Assembly (NCBI RefSeq): GCF_000380645.1
Contig: NZ_AQXZ01000018.1
Coordinates: 372,001-436,000 of the forward strand
DNA: 64,000 nt
Direction of reading: 5' to 3'
DNA from: Smaragdicoccus niigatensis DSM 44881 = NBRC 103563
GTDB taxonomy: Bacteria > Actinomycetota > Actinomycetes > Mycobacteriales > Mycobacteriaceae
Within the stretch, counting starts at the first letter, position 1. Each line of letters starts with the position of its first letter. Below are positions 8,940-17,543 of this stretch, piece after piece. Made by a program: the position numbers and the translations under genes. The notes under the pieces are model-generated. The model searched no databases. It saw nothing but the letters and a program-made list of their open reading frames with translations, and was not told where the DNA came from.

Positions 8940-9569
8940 TTAGGCGTGACGAAAAGCCCGGTAGGTGGACGCGCCGACGAAGGCACCGAGCGTCATGGGT
9001 GTCCACTCATGTTTTGAGTCGTTGAGCATCGATCGAACAGCCCCTTCACAGATCGACATGAACTGCTCCACGAGAATCGGAAGCTTCAGTTCTGGGTCGA
9101 CCGTTCCCCAGTAGGCGAGGGTTGGTCGCAACAGTCGCGCGAAATGGGTGCCGATCGCGGCTCGTCCCCACTTGAATCGATCTGCGACGGCCTGGTCCGG
9201 CGTGGCGTCCATCAGGATCCGCCAGGTGTTCGGCCGTTCGGAGATGACAGTGAGCAGTGCCTGGAAACCTTCGATGAACACGGCTTCGTCTGCCTTGGCA
9301 CGGCCGCGGGGAAGTGCTCCCAACGCGCCCAGGATGAGTGCCTCTTCTTCACGTTCGATCAGGGCCGTCAGCAGCGTCACGCGATCGGGGAAACAGGCAT
9401 ATACGACCGTTCGCGCGACCTGGAGTCGATCCGCGATCGCGCCCATAGTCACGGCGGCGACCCCCTGCTCAACCGCAATCTCCAACGCAGCATCGAGTAC
9501 GGCTGGGCGGCGACGCTCCGGCCCAAGGTGCGCCGCACGGGCCCTGTGCACAGGCTTTTGTGCATTCAT
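8940..9569 (-). CDS. TetR/AcrR family transcriptional regulator
   Basis: A 209-residue repressor type with an N-terminal helix-turn-helix (AVLDAALEIAVEQGVAAVTMGAIADRLQVARTVVYACFPDRVTLL). The C-terminal ligand domain is not assignable to a subfamily. The ATG at 9569 gives the normal family length; an in-frame start 132 bases upstream would run into the DUF445 gene. It sits between that gene (56 bases upstream) and the DUF2236 gene (33 bases downstream) on one strand. An AATAATACACGG half-site just before its start (9577-9588) resembles the operators at 11157 and 11319. It is therefore the best candidate to control this divergent locus. Confidence 0.85.
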   Translation of the reverse strand: MNAQKPVHRARAAHLGPERRRPAVLDAALEIAVEQGVAAVTMGAIADRLQVARTVVYACFPDRVTLLTALIEREEEALILGALGALPRGRAKADEAVFIEGFQALLTVISERPNTWRILMDATPDQAVADRFKWGRAAIGTHFARLLRPTLAYWGTVDPELKLPILVEQFMSICEGAVRSMLNDSKHEWTPMTLGAFVGASTYRAFRHA

Positions 9570-9625
9570 GAACGGAAATAATACACGGCCGAACAATTTT
9601 GGCACCGCAGCCGCACCGGAAGGGA

Positions 9626-11065
9626 TTAGGTGCCGAAGATCAGGATGTGCACGGCGCCCACGAGAATTCCGAGAAGTCCGCCATGCGCGTACAGCAGCCA
9701 CGCGTCTTGTTCGATCGCAACGTAGAGCATCTCGACAAACTCATCAGGGGGGAGCTCCCGCAGCTTCTCTGTGCAGAGGGTCTTGATCTTTGCCGCGGTT
9801 TCCCGGTTGAACTCGAGGTCGTCGACGAGCCACGGCTGCATCTCCATCGCCAGGGTGGCACCCGCGTATTCCAGAGTGGCGTCGAACTCTTTGCTTCCTG
9901 AGCCCATGCGCGCCAGCGGCAGAAGCGGGCCGAGCATACGATTGACCTCGACCTTGAGGAACGTCGCGATGACTTCACGTGTCTTGTCGCCGTTGGGTCC
10001 GTCGAACATTTCCCGTGCGATCACTTCGAGAGTGACGACTTGGTACGCGATGGCGTGTGCGAGGCTCTCGGCGGCTTCGTGCTGGCGCTTGGCAAACTTG
10101 GCGACCCGCCACGGGTACTTGTACCGGGGTTGCGGTGTGGAGGGCTCGAAGACGACCTTGATCGCGATGACGTTGACGATGACTCCGACGAGCGCGGCAC
10201 CACCGAGCACCCAGATCCAGACCGGCAGGAAATGGAGCGTGACGTCGAGCCAGTGCGGGAGGAATCCGAAGTAGGCCGCGCCGGGATCGGCTTCATGCGC
10301 CTGTTTGGCGTCTGGCCCGGTGTAGTGGATGAAGGACAACCACAGCGCGAGGATGACACCCATCGGACCGCCGAGCAGTCCGATCCGGACCATGAACTTC
10401 AATTCGGGTGCACCGAGGCCGTAGATGATGTCCTTCATCAGTTCGGGCCGTTTGCGCAGATAGCCGACAACCAGAAGCTTGATGTTGATGAGGTTGTTGA
10501 AGTTGTCTCCGATGAACTCGAACGCGCGATCGCAGATCGTGGGAAATTCCTTCTGGATCCGGTCGTGGAGCATCTTCTTGCCCTGCGGCGGCATGTCCCG
10601 CCACAGTTGACCGTTTTCCTGCTTCATGATCTCGTCCACCATCGCCGGCACCTGGGGCATTGCGATCCGGGCGATCTGCTCAGAGATTCCCTTGGGGTTC
10701 ATCTCCATAAAGAAGTCCTGCGCTGAACCGATCTTCGCTACGGCGTTATCGGTGACGAGCGACGCCATCTTGTCGGCGCGGGCCGGGATGAACCCCTGGA
10801 AACCGACGATTCCACCGGGTGCCCAGATCGGCAGGATCTGAAGCTTTCGTGGCAGGAACGGAAAGATCATCTGCGCACCCGGCATGTAGAAGCCGGTGAA
10901 CCTGGCGGGCGCGAACAGCATGATGACGCCGGTCCAGTTGGTGATGAGTCCGGCGAATGCCGAGAACAGTGGGATCGAGACGATGTCGACCACGAACTTC
11001 GACTGACCGGTGATTTCCTCCCAATCGAGTAGACCGAACAATCCCGCCGCCGTGACCGAACTCAT
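9626..11065 (-). CDS. DUF445-like membrane protein
   Basis: A 479-residue protein with a hydrophobic N-terminal segment that includes the DUF445-like 'GLITNWTGVIMLF'. It continues with GGIVGFQGFIPARADKMA, a long amphipathic helical region, two further membrane segments (about 225-245 and 275-300) and a final hydrophobic C-terminal helix. DUF445 proteins are bacterial membrane proteins of unknown function. The start at 11065 is backed by a strong AAGGAAGG. It appears to be the first gene of a leftward unit with TetR and DUF2236 copy 1, and it is divergent from copy 2. A role in envelope access of the oxygenase substrate would be speculation. Confidence 0.75.
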   Translation of the reverse strand: MSSVTAAGLFGLLDWEEITGQSKFVVDIVSIPLFSAFAGLITNWTGVIMLFAPARFTGFYMPGAQMIFPFLPRKLQILPIWAPGGIVGFQGFIPARADKMASLVTDNAVAKIGSAQDFFMEMNPKGISEQIARIAMPQVPAMVDEIMKQENGQLWRDMPPQGKKMLHDRIQKEFPTICDRAFEFIGDNFNNLINIKLLVVGYLRKRPELMKDIIYGLGAPELKFMVRIGLLGGPMGVILALWLSFIHYTGPDAKQAHEADPGAAYFGFLPHWLDVTLHFLPVWIWVLGGAALVGVIVNVIAIKVVFEPSTPQPRYKYPWRVAKFAKRQHEAAESLAHAIAYQVVTLEVIAREMFDGPNGDKTREVIATFLKVEVNRMLGPLLPLARMGSGSKEFDATLEYAGATLAMEMQPWLVDDLEFNRETAAKIKTLCTEKLRELPPDEFVEMLYVAIEQDAWLLYAHGGLLGILVGAVHILIFGT

Positions 11066-11156
11066 GGGACACCTTCCTTATCCGTGCCAAGCCGTCGCAC
11101 CTGCGATCGAGCCGACAGTGACTTCCGTCGCTCCATTTCCGACACATGTGTACGTT

Positions 11157-11178
11157 ATTAGTACACGGATGTATGTTT
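11157..11178. promoter_or_regulatory. Operator-like site upstream of the DUF445 gene
   Basis: Reads ATTAGTACAC then GGATGTATG. The left half is identical to that of the perfect palindrome at 11319-11340, and the right half is partly degenerate. Overlapping it to the left, GTGTAC and GTACAC form another 6-bp inverted repeat (11148-11166). It is 92 bases before the DUF445 start and probably marks the leftward promoter. The rest of the 324-base gap (11066-11389) holds no gene I can recognise. Confidence 0.55.
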
Positions 11179-11318
11179 TGGCGTGACGCGAATGCCGTTC
11201 GACCCGGTCCACTAACCTGCGGGTTTGCCGCTCGCACCCCAACGTCTCATGCCACCTCGAGGAGTTCCGCCGCCGGACGAGAACCGCAATCCGCAGGTCA
11301 CAAGTGTGATGAGCGCCA

Positions 11319-11340
11319 ATTAGTACACCAATGTACTAAT
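11319..11340. promoter_or_regulatory. Perfect palindromic operator upstream of DUF2236 copy 2
   Basis: Two 9-base arms, ATTAGTACA and TGTACTAAT, are exact reverse complements separated by four bases (CCAA). The site ends 49 bases before the ATG at 11390, where a TetR repressor would block transcription. A variant lies at 11157, and a half-site lies before the local TetR gene. Confidence 0.7.
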
Positions 11341-11389
11341 CTGTCGAACTCCTCTACCTTCGAAGACAACGCTTTCAAAGGAGAATGCA

Positions 11390-12457
11390 ATGTCTGTAGC
11401 TTCGAGCTCACGGAAGACCGCGGTGGCTCCGGCCGCCGACTACGGGTTCTTTGGTCCCGACTCGGTCACGTGGAAGGTCTGGCGCTACCCGACGTCCCTC
11501 ACGATCGGGTTCCAGCGAGCGGTGACCGTCGAGGAGCTCGACCCGGCGCTCGTCGCCGCGGTCGATGCCACCCAGGCGATCCGCTACCGGCCCCGCGCCC
11601 GCTACGACCGCACCCTGACGTATTTCGGCACCGTCGCCTTCGGTGACTCCGCCCGGGCGATGAAGCTGTCGGACATCCTGGTCAAGGTTCATTCCAAGGC
11701 GGTCGGCATCGACCCGCTGACCGGCAACGTGTACGACGCCAACGACCCGCACTCGCAGCTGTGGATCCACATGACCGCGTGGCACTCGATCCTCTATTCG
11801 TACGAGCGGTTCGGCCCCGGCCGGCTCTCGGAGGCGGAGGAGAACCAGTACTGGGAAGAGTGCGCGATCGCGGCCGAGCTCCAGACGTGCGACCCTGCCG
11901 ATGTCCCTCGGACCCGTGAAGGGGTCCGTCAGTACTTCGAGTCCATGCGTCCGAAGCTTGCGGGCAGCATCGCCGCGCAGTCGACGATGGATCACCTGCT
12001 CGACGCAGAGGTCATGTTCCCGCCGATGCCGGCGGTCGCCACGCCCGCGGTGTGGGTCGTGAATATGGTGATGCGCTGGGCGACCATCGCGACGATGCCG
12101 CAGTGGATGCGCAAGATGGCCGGCCTACGGCAGGGCAAGCTCGTCGACCTGGCGGTGACGCCGGTGATGAAGATCAGCATGAAGGTGCTGAGCCACCCGC
12201 GCCTGTCGTTGCTGGTTCTCTCTGTGCTCTCGCCCGGCACCGAAGCCGTGTTCGCGCCGGTGCTGCGCAACGTGGAGCCGGTCGACCCGGTCGTGATCAC
12301 TCCCGCCGAGGCGCGTGAGCGCTATGGATACGTCAAGCCCTCCGAGGCACACCACGAGCTGCGCGCGAAGCAGCGCAACCGCGTGCTCCTCGAGGGCGTG
12401 GCACCGAGTGACTCGGTAATCACCGAGTCCGAGGCGTACCTGGGAAAGGTCGGCTGA
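11390..12457 (+). CDS. MpaB/Lcp-type oxygenase domain protein (DUF2236), copy 2
   Basis: A 355-residue paralogue of the 7.8 kb gene. His101 lies in KVHSKAVG, and His127 and His132 in LWIHMTAWHS. These are the residues I would test as heme or metal ligands, because related oxygenases of this family are heme b enzymes. No signal peptide or membrane segment is obvious. The start has AAAGGAGAA in front of it. It is followed one base after its stop by the GTG of a (frameshifted) SDR gene, so oxygenase and dehydrogenase were built as a coupled pair. Regulation by the palindrome at 11319-11340 is likely. Confidence 0.87.
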   Translation: MSVASSSRKTAVAPAADYGFFGPDSVTWKVWRYPTSLTIGFQRAVTVEELDPALVAAVDATQAIRYRPRARYDRTLTYFGTVAFGDSARAMKLSDILVKVHSKAVGIDPLTGNVYDANDPHSQLWIHMTAWHSILYSYERFGPGRLSEAEENQYWEECAIAAELQTCDPADVPRTREGVRQYFESMRPKLAGSIAAQSTMDHLLDAEVMFPPMPAVATPAVWVVNMVMRWATIATMPQWMRKMAGLRQGKLVDLAVTPVMKISMKVLSHPRLSLLVLSVLSPGTEAVFAPVLRNVEPVDPVVITPAEARERYGYVKPSEAHHELRAKQRNRVLLEGVAPSDSVITESEAYLGKVG

Positions 12458-12458
12458 C

Positions 12459-13258
12459 GTGGCTATCCCAACACCATCTCCGCAGTTCACTGCGCTGGTC
12501 ACTGGAGCCTCAGCAGGCATCGGTACGGCCATCGCCGCGAGCTCGCTCACCGCGGCCACAACGTCACGCTGGTCGCGCGTCGCGAGGAGTTGCTCCAGAG
12601 CCTGGCCGACGAGATTTCCGCGAAGCACGGGGTGACCGCCGACGTCATCGCCTGCGACCTGGCCGACGCCGCCGATCGTGCAAAACTCATCGAGAAGGTG
12701 CATCGCAACGGTCGCCACGTCGACGTACTCGTCAATAGCGCGGGATTCGCGACGGGCGGTCGCTACGTCTCGTCCGACGCGGACCGCGAGGTCGAGCAGG
12801 TGCGAGTGCTTGTGGAAGCACCTGTCGCACTGACCTCCGCGTTCCTGCCGGGCATGGTCGAGCGTCACCAGGGAGCGATCCTCAACGTGGCATCGACCGC
12901 GGGGCTGCAGCCGATGCCGTGGTCGACCGGCTACTCCGCAGCCAAAGCGCACACCGTCGCGTTCAGCCAAGCGCTGAGTGCAGAGGTGCGACGTGAGGGG
13001 ATTACCGTCACCGCACTCTGCCCGGGACCGGTGAAGACCGATTTCTGGGAGGTGGCGGGGGACCAGCCGATCGAGAAAGCAATGCCGCGACTGCTCTGGC
13101 GCTCGCCCGCGGCGGTCGCTAAGTACGGCATCAAGTCGCTCGACCGGGGCCATCGCCTCGCGGTGCCCGGACTGGCGGTTCGCCTCTTGACGTTTGGCGG
13201 AAGCCTCACGCCGACCGGGGTCAAGCTCGCCATGTTCGAGCGCTCGATGAGGCCTTGA
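12459..13258 (+). pseudogene. Short-chain dehydrogenase/reductase with a frameshift
   Basis: GTG 12459 begins FTALVTGASAGIGTAIA, the NAD(P)-binding Rossmann start. The frame then becomes nonsense (AASSLTAATT). Reading one base back from about 12537 restores ELAHRGHNVTLVARREELLQSLADE and the rest of a normal SDR: NSAGFATGG, the catalytic Tyr/Lys pair in STGYSAAKAH, and CPGPVKTDF. A single missing base, giving GCCGCGAG where GCCCGCGAG is expected, explains it. The whole span would encode about 266 residues. The ribosome-binding GGGAAAGG lies in the end of the upstream oxygenase gene. It is either a recent pseudogene or a sequencing error. Confidence 0.75.
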
Positions 13259-13275
13259 GCCGTTCTCATGCAGCC

Positions 13276-13315
13276 GGCGCAGCGTTCGCAACATTCGTGT
13301 CGTGAACGCTGCGCC
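13276..13315. terminator. Hairpin between convergent SDR genes
   Basis: GGCGCAGCGTTC and GAACGCTGCGCC form a perfect 12-bp stem around a 16-base loop. It lies 17 bases after the rightward SDR stop and about 100 bases from the end of the leftward SDR. There is no T-run, so it may act as a bidirectional terminator or an mRNA-stabilising hairpin. Confidence 0.6.
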
Positions 13316-13412
13316 CGTATGGGCGGGATCTCGTGCTCGAATACGCATTCGCGACCACTGAAAAGTCTCGTCAGATCGGCTGACAGGGACCTGCGCTGGC
13401 TAGTGAAGGACG

Positions 13413-14210
13413 TCAGCCGTTTTTGAACGGGTTGAACTTGCGGCCCAACATGTATTGCAAGCCAACCGGCAGCGGTCGCATCCCGGACGCGGCGATCTTG
13501 TTAACGGTCCCCGGTATGCACACTGGCTTGCCGGCCATGACCGCGTTCCAGCCTTCGCGCACGACCTCCTCCGGCTCCTGCCACAGGATGCCGGGAAGTT
13601 TCGAAGCGCTCGCTCGCGTCCCCATCACGTCGTGGAATTCGCTATGGGTGAAGCCCGGGCACAGAGCCGTGACGTGCACTCCTTGCGGCTTCAGTTCCAT
13701 GTCCAACGACTGGGATGCGAGCGCTACATAGCTCTTGATGCCGGTGTACAAGAGGCTGGCCCCGGGGGGCGAGAACGCCGCCAGGGAGGAAAGGTTCACG
13801 ATCCGGCCCCAGCCTCGCTCCCGCATGCCACCGGCGGTGCGATGCATCAGCTCGGTCGGCGCGGTGACCATCAACTGGATCTCTGCCGCCAATGTCTCCC
13901 AAGGAGTTTCGATGAACGCAGACTTGCCCGACAGTCCAGCATTATTGATCAGCACATCGATCTCGATGCCTTGCGCAATTGCGTGATTCACGATTGCGGC
14001 CGGGGCAGCCGGATCCGTCAGATCGGCGGCGAACACATCGCAGCGGACTTGGTGCGCGGCTGTCAGTTCCGCAGCGAGCTCGTTCAGGCGATCCGCGCGT
14101 CGGGCTACCAGCAACAGCGCATATCCCTGCGCCGCGAGGTGCCGGGCGAAGGCGCTCCCGATTCCGGCCGAGGCACCGGTCACCAGTGCGGTACGGGGAT
14201 TGGCGGTCAT
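13413..14210 (-). CDS. Short-chain dehydrogenase/reductase
   Basis: A 265-residue classical SDR. The cofactor motif TGASAGIG is at residues 11-18, NNAG follows in the middle, and the catalytic pair is Tyr and Lys in LLYTGIKSY, with the serine in LSSLAAF. The basic 'ARRADRL' after the second strand suggests NADP(H). The ATG at 14210 has TGGAG upstream; the longer in-frame start is not needed. It oxidises or reduces an unknown alcohol or carbonyl. It is convergent with the frameshifted SDR of the oxygenase locus, to which it is only distantly similar. It is probably transcribed alone. Confidence 0.87.
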   Translation of the reverse strand: MTANPRTALVTGASAGIGSAFARHLAAQGYALLLVARRADRLNELAAELTAAHQVRCDVFAADLTDPAAPAAIVNHAIAQGIEIDVLINNAGLSGKSAFIETPWETLAAEIQLMVTAPTELMHRTAGGMRERGWGRIVNLSSLAAFSPPGASLLYTGIKSYVALASQSLDMELKPQGVHVTALCPGFTHSEFHDVMGTRASASKLPGILWQEPEEVVREGWNAVMAGKPVCIPGTVNKIAASGMRPLPVGLQYMLGRKFNPFKNG

Positions 14211-14354
14211 ATGCGCTCCATGCCGTCGAAGATACTGGAGATCGCCTCGCGCGCTGCCCACCATCAGGCTTGACTCCCGGCCCGAAGGCTAGGGGATACG
14301 CAACGGACCAACCAGTTGGCTCCGGGCGGCACAGCGCGTGGGCAAGGTCGGGGA

Positions 14355-15035
14355 CTAATGGAGGTGCACAGCAGCCGGCCTGTGCTGAACGATGCTCTGT
14401 AGCTTTCCGTCGGGCGCGTAGGCGTATTCAAGTGTTGCGCGATGGGCGCCCTCATCGGTGTTATGGCATTCCTCACCACGCATTGTCACGCCCTCCTGGA
14501 CGGGATACCGCCACAAGAAGATGACATGGTTGTGGTCGTTGCCGAGGATCTCGTCGATCACCTGGGAGCGCGACGCGGACCACCATGCAGGTGAATATCC
14601 GCCACCGTTCACGACGAGGCGTTGATGGGCGATCACTATGTCGTCGTCAAGCAGTAACCGCTCATACCGACAGGGGACACCTGTCTCGAGACACCACTCG
14701 ATGTTCTCCACCTCGGTCGGCGCGTAACGATAGATGCCATCCCAGGACACCCCGTTTCGCGCGTGCTCGGATCGCACACGAAGCGGGCGACCGGAACCAT
14801 CGAGCTCGAATCGGTAGCCGCTGCCCCTGCCGGACGGCGCGTCGAACAATCGCGCACCCGCTGCCAGCTCCCCGCCCGAATAGCTATCGAGCGAGAACGC
14901 CGGAAAGTCCGTGTACACGGACGTAGTTTCCGGCGGCAGCTTTGCCTCGCATTCATCAATGCGATCCCAGCAGGCTGTCCAGCGCACTATGACGTCCGCG
15001 CGCAGCTGAACGAACTCCTGGACGAAGGTCGTCAC
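14355..15035 (-). CDS. Hypothetical protein, 226 residues
   Basis: I do not recognise this protein. It is acidic and soluble, without a signal peptide or membrane segment. It is rich in aromatic residues and has alternating hydrophobic stretches such as GVSWDGIYRYAPTEVENIEWCLETG and HVIFLWRYPVQEGVTMRGEECHN. This suggests a beta-rich domain, perhaps a lipocalin- or NTF2-like fold. Codon use and the absence of a competing frame support it as real. It is flanked by the SDR and MarR genes, all leftward, with short gaps. Confidence 0.65.
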   Translation of the reverse strand: MTTFVQEFVQLRADVIVRWTACWDRIDECEAKLPPETTSVYTDFPAFSLDSYSGGELAAGARLFDAPSGRGSGYRFELDGSGRPLRVRSEHARNGVSWDGIYRYAPTEVENIEWCLETGVPCRYERLLLDDDIVIAHQRLVVNGGGYSPAWWSASRSQVIDEILGNDHNHVIFLWRYPVQEGVTMRGEECHNTDEGAHRATLEYAYAPDGKLQSIVQHRPAAVHLH

Positions 15036-15105
15036 CCCTAGGACGCTACCCCTGGCGCGCCTCGGCGGCGTATATGGATTCGCGCCGGGTGGTGTGGCGA
15101 AGCGT

Positions 15106-15534
15106 TCAGGCTTGCGGGTTTTGCAGAAGCTTCACCAGTCGGCGCATAACCGGTCCGACGTTGTGTACGGCCTGCCGCTCCCGCGCGGTCAATCGCTCTA
15201 GGGCACCAGCGAGAACCTGTTCGACCTGGATGTCATAGGCGGCGAGAAGTTCAATCGCCTTCGCACTGGCAACCACAGAAACAATTCGTTTGTCATCGCT
15301 CCTTCGGAGCAGCTCCACAAGACCTGCCCGCTGCATCGCGCTGAGAAGATTGCTTACTGTCGACCGTGCCAGTTGAAGAGTTACTGCAAGTTCATTGGTT
15401 GTGAAGGAACGCTCTTCAAGAAGGCGCAGTACCTCGATCTGAGCCTCTGGAATGTCAGGCAGCTGCGCGGCCGCACGCGCCGCCCGCGTGAGGGCACGTT
15501 TCAGCGGACCAAGCTCTCTACCAAACTCCGTCAT
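15106..15534 (-). CDS. MarR family transcriptional regulator
   Basis: A 142-residue winged-helix regulator. Helices IPEAQIEVLRLLEERSFTTNELAVTLQLARSTVSNLLSAMQRAGLVELLRRSDDKR form the HTH and wing, and flanking helices provide dimerisation. ATG 15534 is preceded by GGAG. An upstream GTG at 15567 would put the palindrome at 15561-15573 inside the coding region and has a weaker ribosome site. It is divergent from an alpha/beta hydrolase 117 bases away, its likely target. MarR proteins usually release DNA on binding phenolic or lipophilic ligands. Confidence 0.85.
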   Translation of the reverse strand: MTEFGRELGPLKRALTRAARAAAQLPDIPEAQIEVLRLLEERSFTTNELAVTLQLARSTVSNLLSAMQRAGLVELLRRSDDKRIVSVVASAKAIELLAAYDIQVEQVLAGALERLTARERQAVHNVGPVMRRLVKLLQNPQA

Positions 15535-15560
15535 CCCAGACTCCGTTAAGCGATTGACAA

Positions 15561-15573
15561 CAAACACTGTTTG
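15561..15573. promoter_or_regulatory. Palindrome in the marR-hydrolase intergenic region
   Basis: CAAACA and TGTTTG flank one central base, giving a perfect 13-base palindrome 27 bases upstream of the MarR start. A TTGACA (15554-15559) lies beside it on the plus strand and could be the -35 box of the rightward hydrolase promoter. The size and place fit an autoregulatory MarR operator, but only one copy is seen. Confidence 0.45.
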
Positions 15574-15651
15574 CCTACAAGCTTATATCACCTTCCGGCG
15601 CGGCCTCATGAGGAGATCGGCGCGGATACCAACAACTAGGGAGAACCTCCG

Positions 15652-16428
15652 ATGCCCGCCAAGCCTCCTTTACTGCTTCTACATGGGGTGACGATGTCCG
15701 CGGCGACGTGGGACGAGGTCGCGCCACTACTGGCGGACGAGTTCGATCTCATCGTTCCGACCGCCGCAGGGCATCGCGGCGGTCCCACACTTGCGGGTGC
15801 GGCAACGATCAAGCAGCTGGTCGACGTGACGGAGAAACTTCTCGATGATCGCGGGCTATCGCGCGTGCACATGGCGGGAAACTCCATGGGCGGGTGGATG
15901 GCTATCGAGCTCGCCCGGCGGGGGAGAGCGCGATCGGTATGCGCCTTGTCGCCAGCCGGGTTTTGGGATCGCGGTACGGACGACGAACTGGGTGCAACGA
16001 ACACTTTGATCCACGCCAAGCGGCTCGCGGAGCTGGCGAAGCCTGTCGCGCCGGTGGCCACCTGGTTGCCGGCTGCCCGCAAGTTGATGCTGCGCGACAT
16101 CGCTGAGCATGGTGACCGACTCAGCCACGCTCAAGCACTCACGATCATCAACGATCTTGTTGACTGCCCAGCCGCCGCAGGCCTATTCACCACGCCCGAG
16201 AACGTCGAACCGATGAAGACGCTCCCGTGTCCCATCACGTTGGCGTGGTCCGAAAAGGACAGACTGTTCCCACCGGCCGTGAACGGCGCGATCGCGCAGC
16301 AGCGGATTCCAGGCGCTCAATACTTCGTGATTCCCGGAGTCGGTCACGTCCCGATGATCGACGACCCGAACCGGTGCGCAGAAATCATTCGAGCCGCGAT
16401 CAAAGCAGCTGAATCGGATTCGAACTAG
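15652..16428 (+). CDS. Alpha/beta fold hydrolase
   Basis: A 258-residue single-domain alpha/beta hydrolase. The first strand and oxyanion turn read PPLLLLHGVTMS, and the nucleophile elbow GNSMGGW has a serine after asparagine rather than histidine. The acid lies in WSEKDRLFP and the histidine in PGVGHVPMIDDP. The start has TAGGGAGAA in front of it. It is divergent from the MarR gene and probably controlled by it. The small size and lack of a signal suggest a cytoplasmic esterase-, lactonase- or C-C hydrolase-like enzyme. Confidence 0.87.
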   Translation: MPAKPPLLLLHGVTMSAATWDEVAPLLADEFDLIVPTAAGHRGGPTLAGAATIKQLVDVTEKLLDDRGLSRVHMAGNSMGGWMAIELARRGRARSVCALSPAGFWDRGTDDELGATNTLIHAKRLAELAKPVAPVATWLPAARKLMLRDIAEHGDRLSHAQALTIINDLVDCPAAAGLFTTPENVEPMKTLPCPITLAWSEKDRLFPPAVNGAIAQQRIPGAQYFVIPGVGHVPMIDDPNRCAEIIRAAIKAAESDSN

Positions 16429-16467
16429 TCGCGCACCGGTCGTCGAATATCCGGGAAGGCAGCCGAT

Positions 16468-16704
16468 TCACCCGAGCAGTGATCGGAGTTCGTTGAGCGC
16501 GTCACCCTCCCGGTCGCCAGGCTCTGCAGGTGCGGGACTGTCGCCGTCGCCGCGCTGAAGCCGATGCTCAGGATCTTTGTCAGGCGCCGACGGATTGACT
16601 GAATCGGGGCTCGGCCCCGGAGGGACCAGTTCCGGCTTTGGGCGCGGGTCGGGAGTCGGTGGGGCAGTAGGGCGCGGCGAGCCCGTCTTCAGGACAACTA
16701 TCAC
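16468..16704 (-). CDS. Possible small proline-rich protein
   Basis: A 78-residue reading frame from GTG 16704: a short hydrophobic start (IVVLKTG), a Pro/Asp/Glu-rich middle (PTPDPRPKPELVPPGPSPDS) and a helical tail (DALNELRSLLG). The biased but regular composition resembles proline-rich tails of actinobacterial envelope proteins rather than a random shadow. However, there is no homologue I know and no ribosome site. Its start is 7 bases from the TetR operator at 16711. The rest of the gap 16429-16793 holds only that operator and promoter. Confidence 0.3.
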   Translation of the reverse strand: MIVVLKTGSPRPTAPPTPDPRPKPELVPPGPSPDSVNPSAPDKDPEHRLQRGDGDSPAPAEPGDREGDALNELRSLLG

Positions 16705-16710
16705 GAATAT

Positions 16711-16722
16711 GTCCTATGGGAC
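16711..16722. promoter_or_regulatory. TetR operator and promoter region of the 16.8 kb regulator
   Basis: GTCCTATGGGAC occurs here and again at 17486-17497 in front of the DUF2236 gene. A TATTAT that would make a good -10 box follows at 16725-16730, and a further GTCCCATGG overlaps 16738-16746. A repressor bound here would cover the promoter of its own gene. Confidence 0.6.
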
Positions 16723-16793
16723 GGTATTATTTAACTCGTCCCATGGTCAGCGTGTCGTCGCAGTGGGCGAGCAAGAGGAGCGGTCGAGACGCG

Positions 16794-17402
16794 ATGATTG
16801 GGCTGATGACTGCGGAACAGGTGCGGGGTGGCGACGCGGTCGCGGAACGAATTCTCGATGCGGCAATGGAGTGTTTCGCCACCAAGGGCATTGGCAAGAC
16901 GTCGATGGAGGACGTGGCCCGGACATCTCAGCTCGCACGTTCGGGCGTCTACCGGTACTTCGGCAGTAAAGCGGAATTGATCGACGCGGCGTTGCTACGC
17001 GAACTCAACCGGTACCTCGACGTCCTGGATGCGCTCGGCCGCGAGCGCGGCGATGTCGCCGACATTGTCGCGGATGCTCTCGTCTTCACCATCGAGTTCA
17101 TTCGGGGAAGTGCCCTCTTGGGCGAACTCCTGTTGACCAATCCGCAGTGGCTGCTGCCGCACCTGTCGATCGGCGGGGGCTCGATCGTCAGTACCGCCAC
17201 AAACTTCCTCGCCCAACGAATCGAGCAGTTCTTCCCGTCGGTGATGTCGCCGGAACTGCGGCGAGAGCGCGCCGAAACTGCCGTGCGCCTCGCGATGTCA
17301 TTCGTCTACAACCGCGAGAGTGTTGTCGATCTCGACGACGAGGAGGCGCTGCGCGCCTACGCCAAGCGCACGTTCATGCCCTTGGTGAGGTCAGAGCCGT
17401 AA
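16794..17402 (+). CDS. TetR/AcrR family transcriptional regulator
   Basis: A TetR repressor of about 202 residues. The HTH reads AERILDAAMECFATKGIGKTSMEDVARTSQLARSGVYRYFGSKAELIDAAL. The start is uncertain. ATG 16794 has AAGAGGAG 13 bases before it; ATG 16743 would give a nearly leaderless message from the TATTAT box; ATG 16716 lies inside the operator and is unlikely. The identical GTCCTATGGGAC sites before this gene and before the DUF2236 gene at 17544 indicate autoregulation plus control of the oxygenase/oxidoreductase pair. The ligand is unknown and might be their substrate or product. Confidence 0.88.
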   Translation: MIGLMTAEQVRGGDAVAERILDAAMECFATKGIGKTSMEDVARTSQLARSGVYRYFGSKAELIDAALLRELNRYLDVLDALGRERGDVADIVADALVFTIEFIRGSALLGELLLTNPQWLLPHLSIGGGSIVSTATNFLAQRIEQFFPSVMSPELRRERAETAVRLAMSFVYNRESVVDLDDEEALRAYAKRTFMPLVRSEP

Positions 17403-17462
17403 GGCTGCGTCCGATTTCTTGGAATCGACGAACTGCCGTGTCCGGGAACACCAGACCCTTCT

Positions 17463-17519
17463 CATAGGACGATATCGCTGATACCGTCCTATGGGACACG
17501 GTGATGGAAATTGTCCTAT
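17463..17519. promoter_or_regulatory. Operator cluster before DUF2236 copy 3
   Basis: CATAGGAC (17463-17470) and GTCCTATG (17486-17493) are exact inverted 8-mers. The second is part of GTCCTATGGGAC (17486-17497), identical to the site before the TetR gene, and a third GTCCTAT lies at 17513-17519. The cluster ends 24 bases before the ATG at 17544. This fits binding of more than one TetR dimer. Confidence 0.65.
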
Positions 17520-17543
17520 CGCCATTCACAGTGAGGTGAATCA

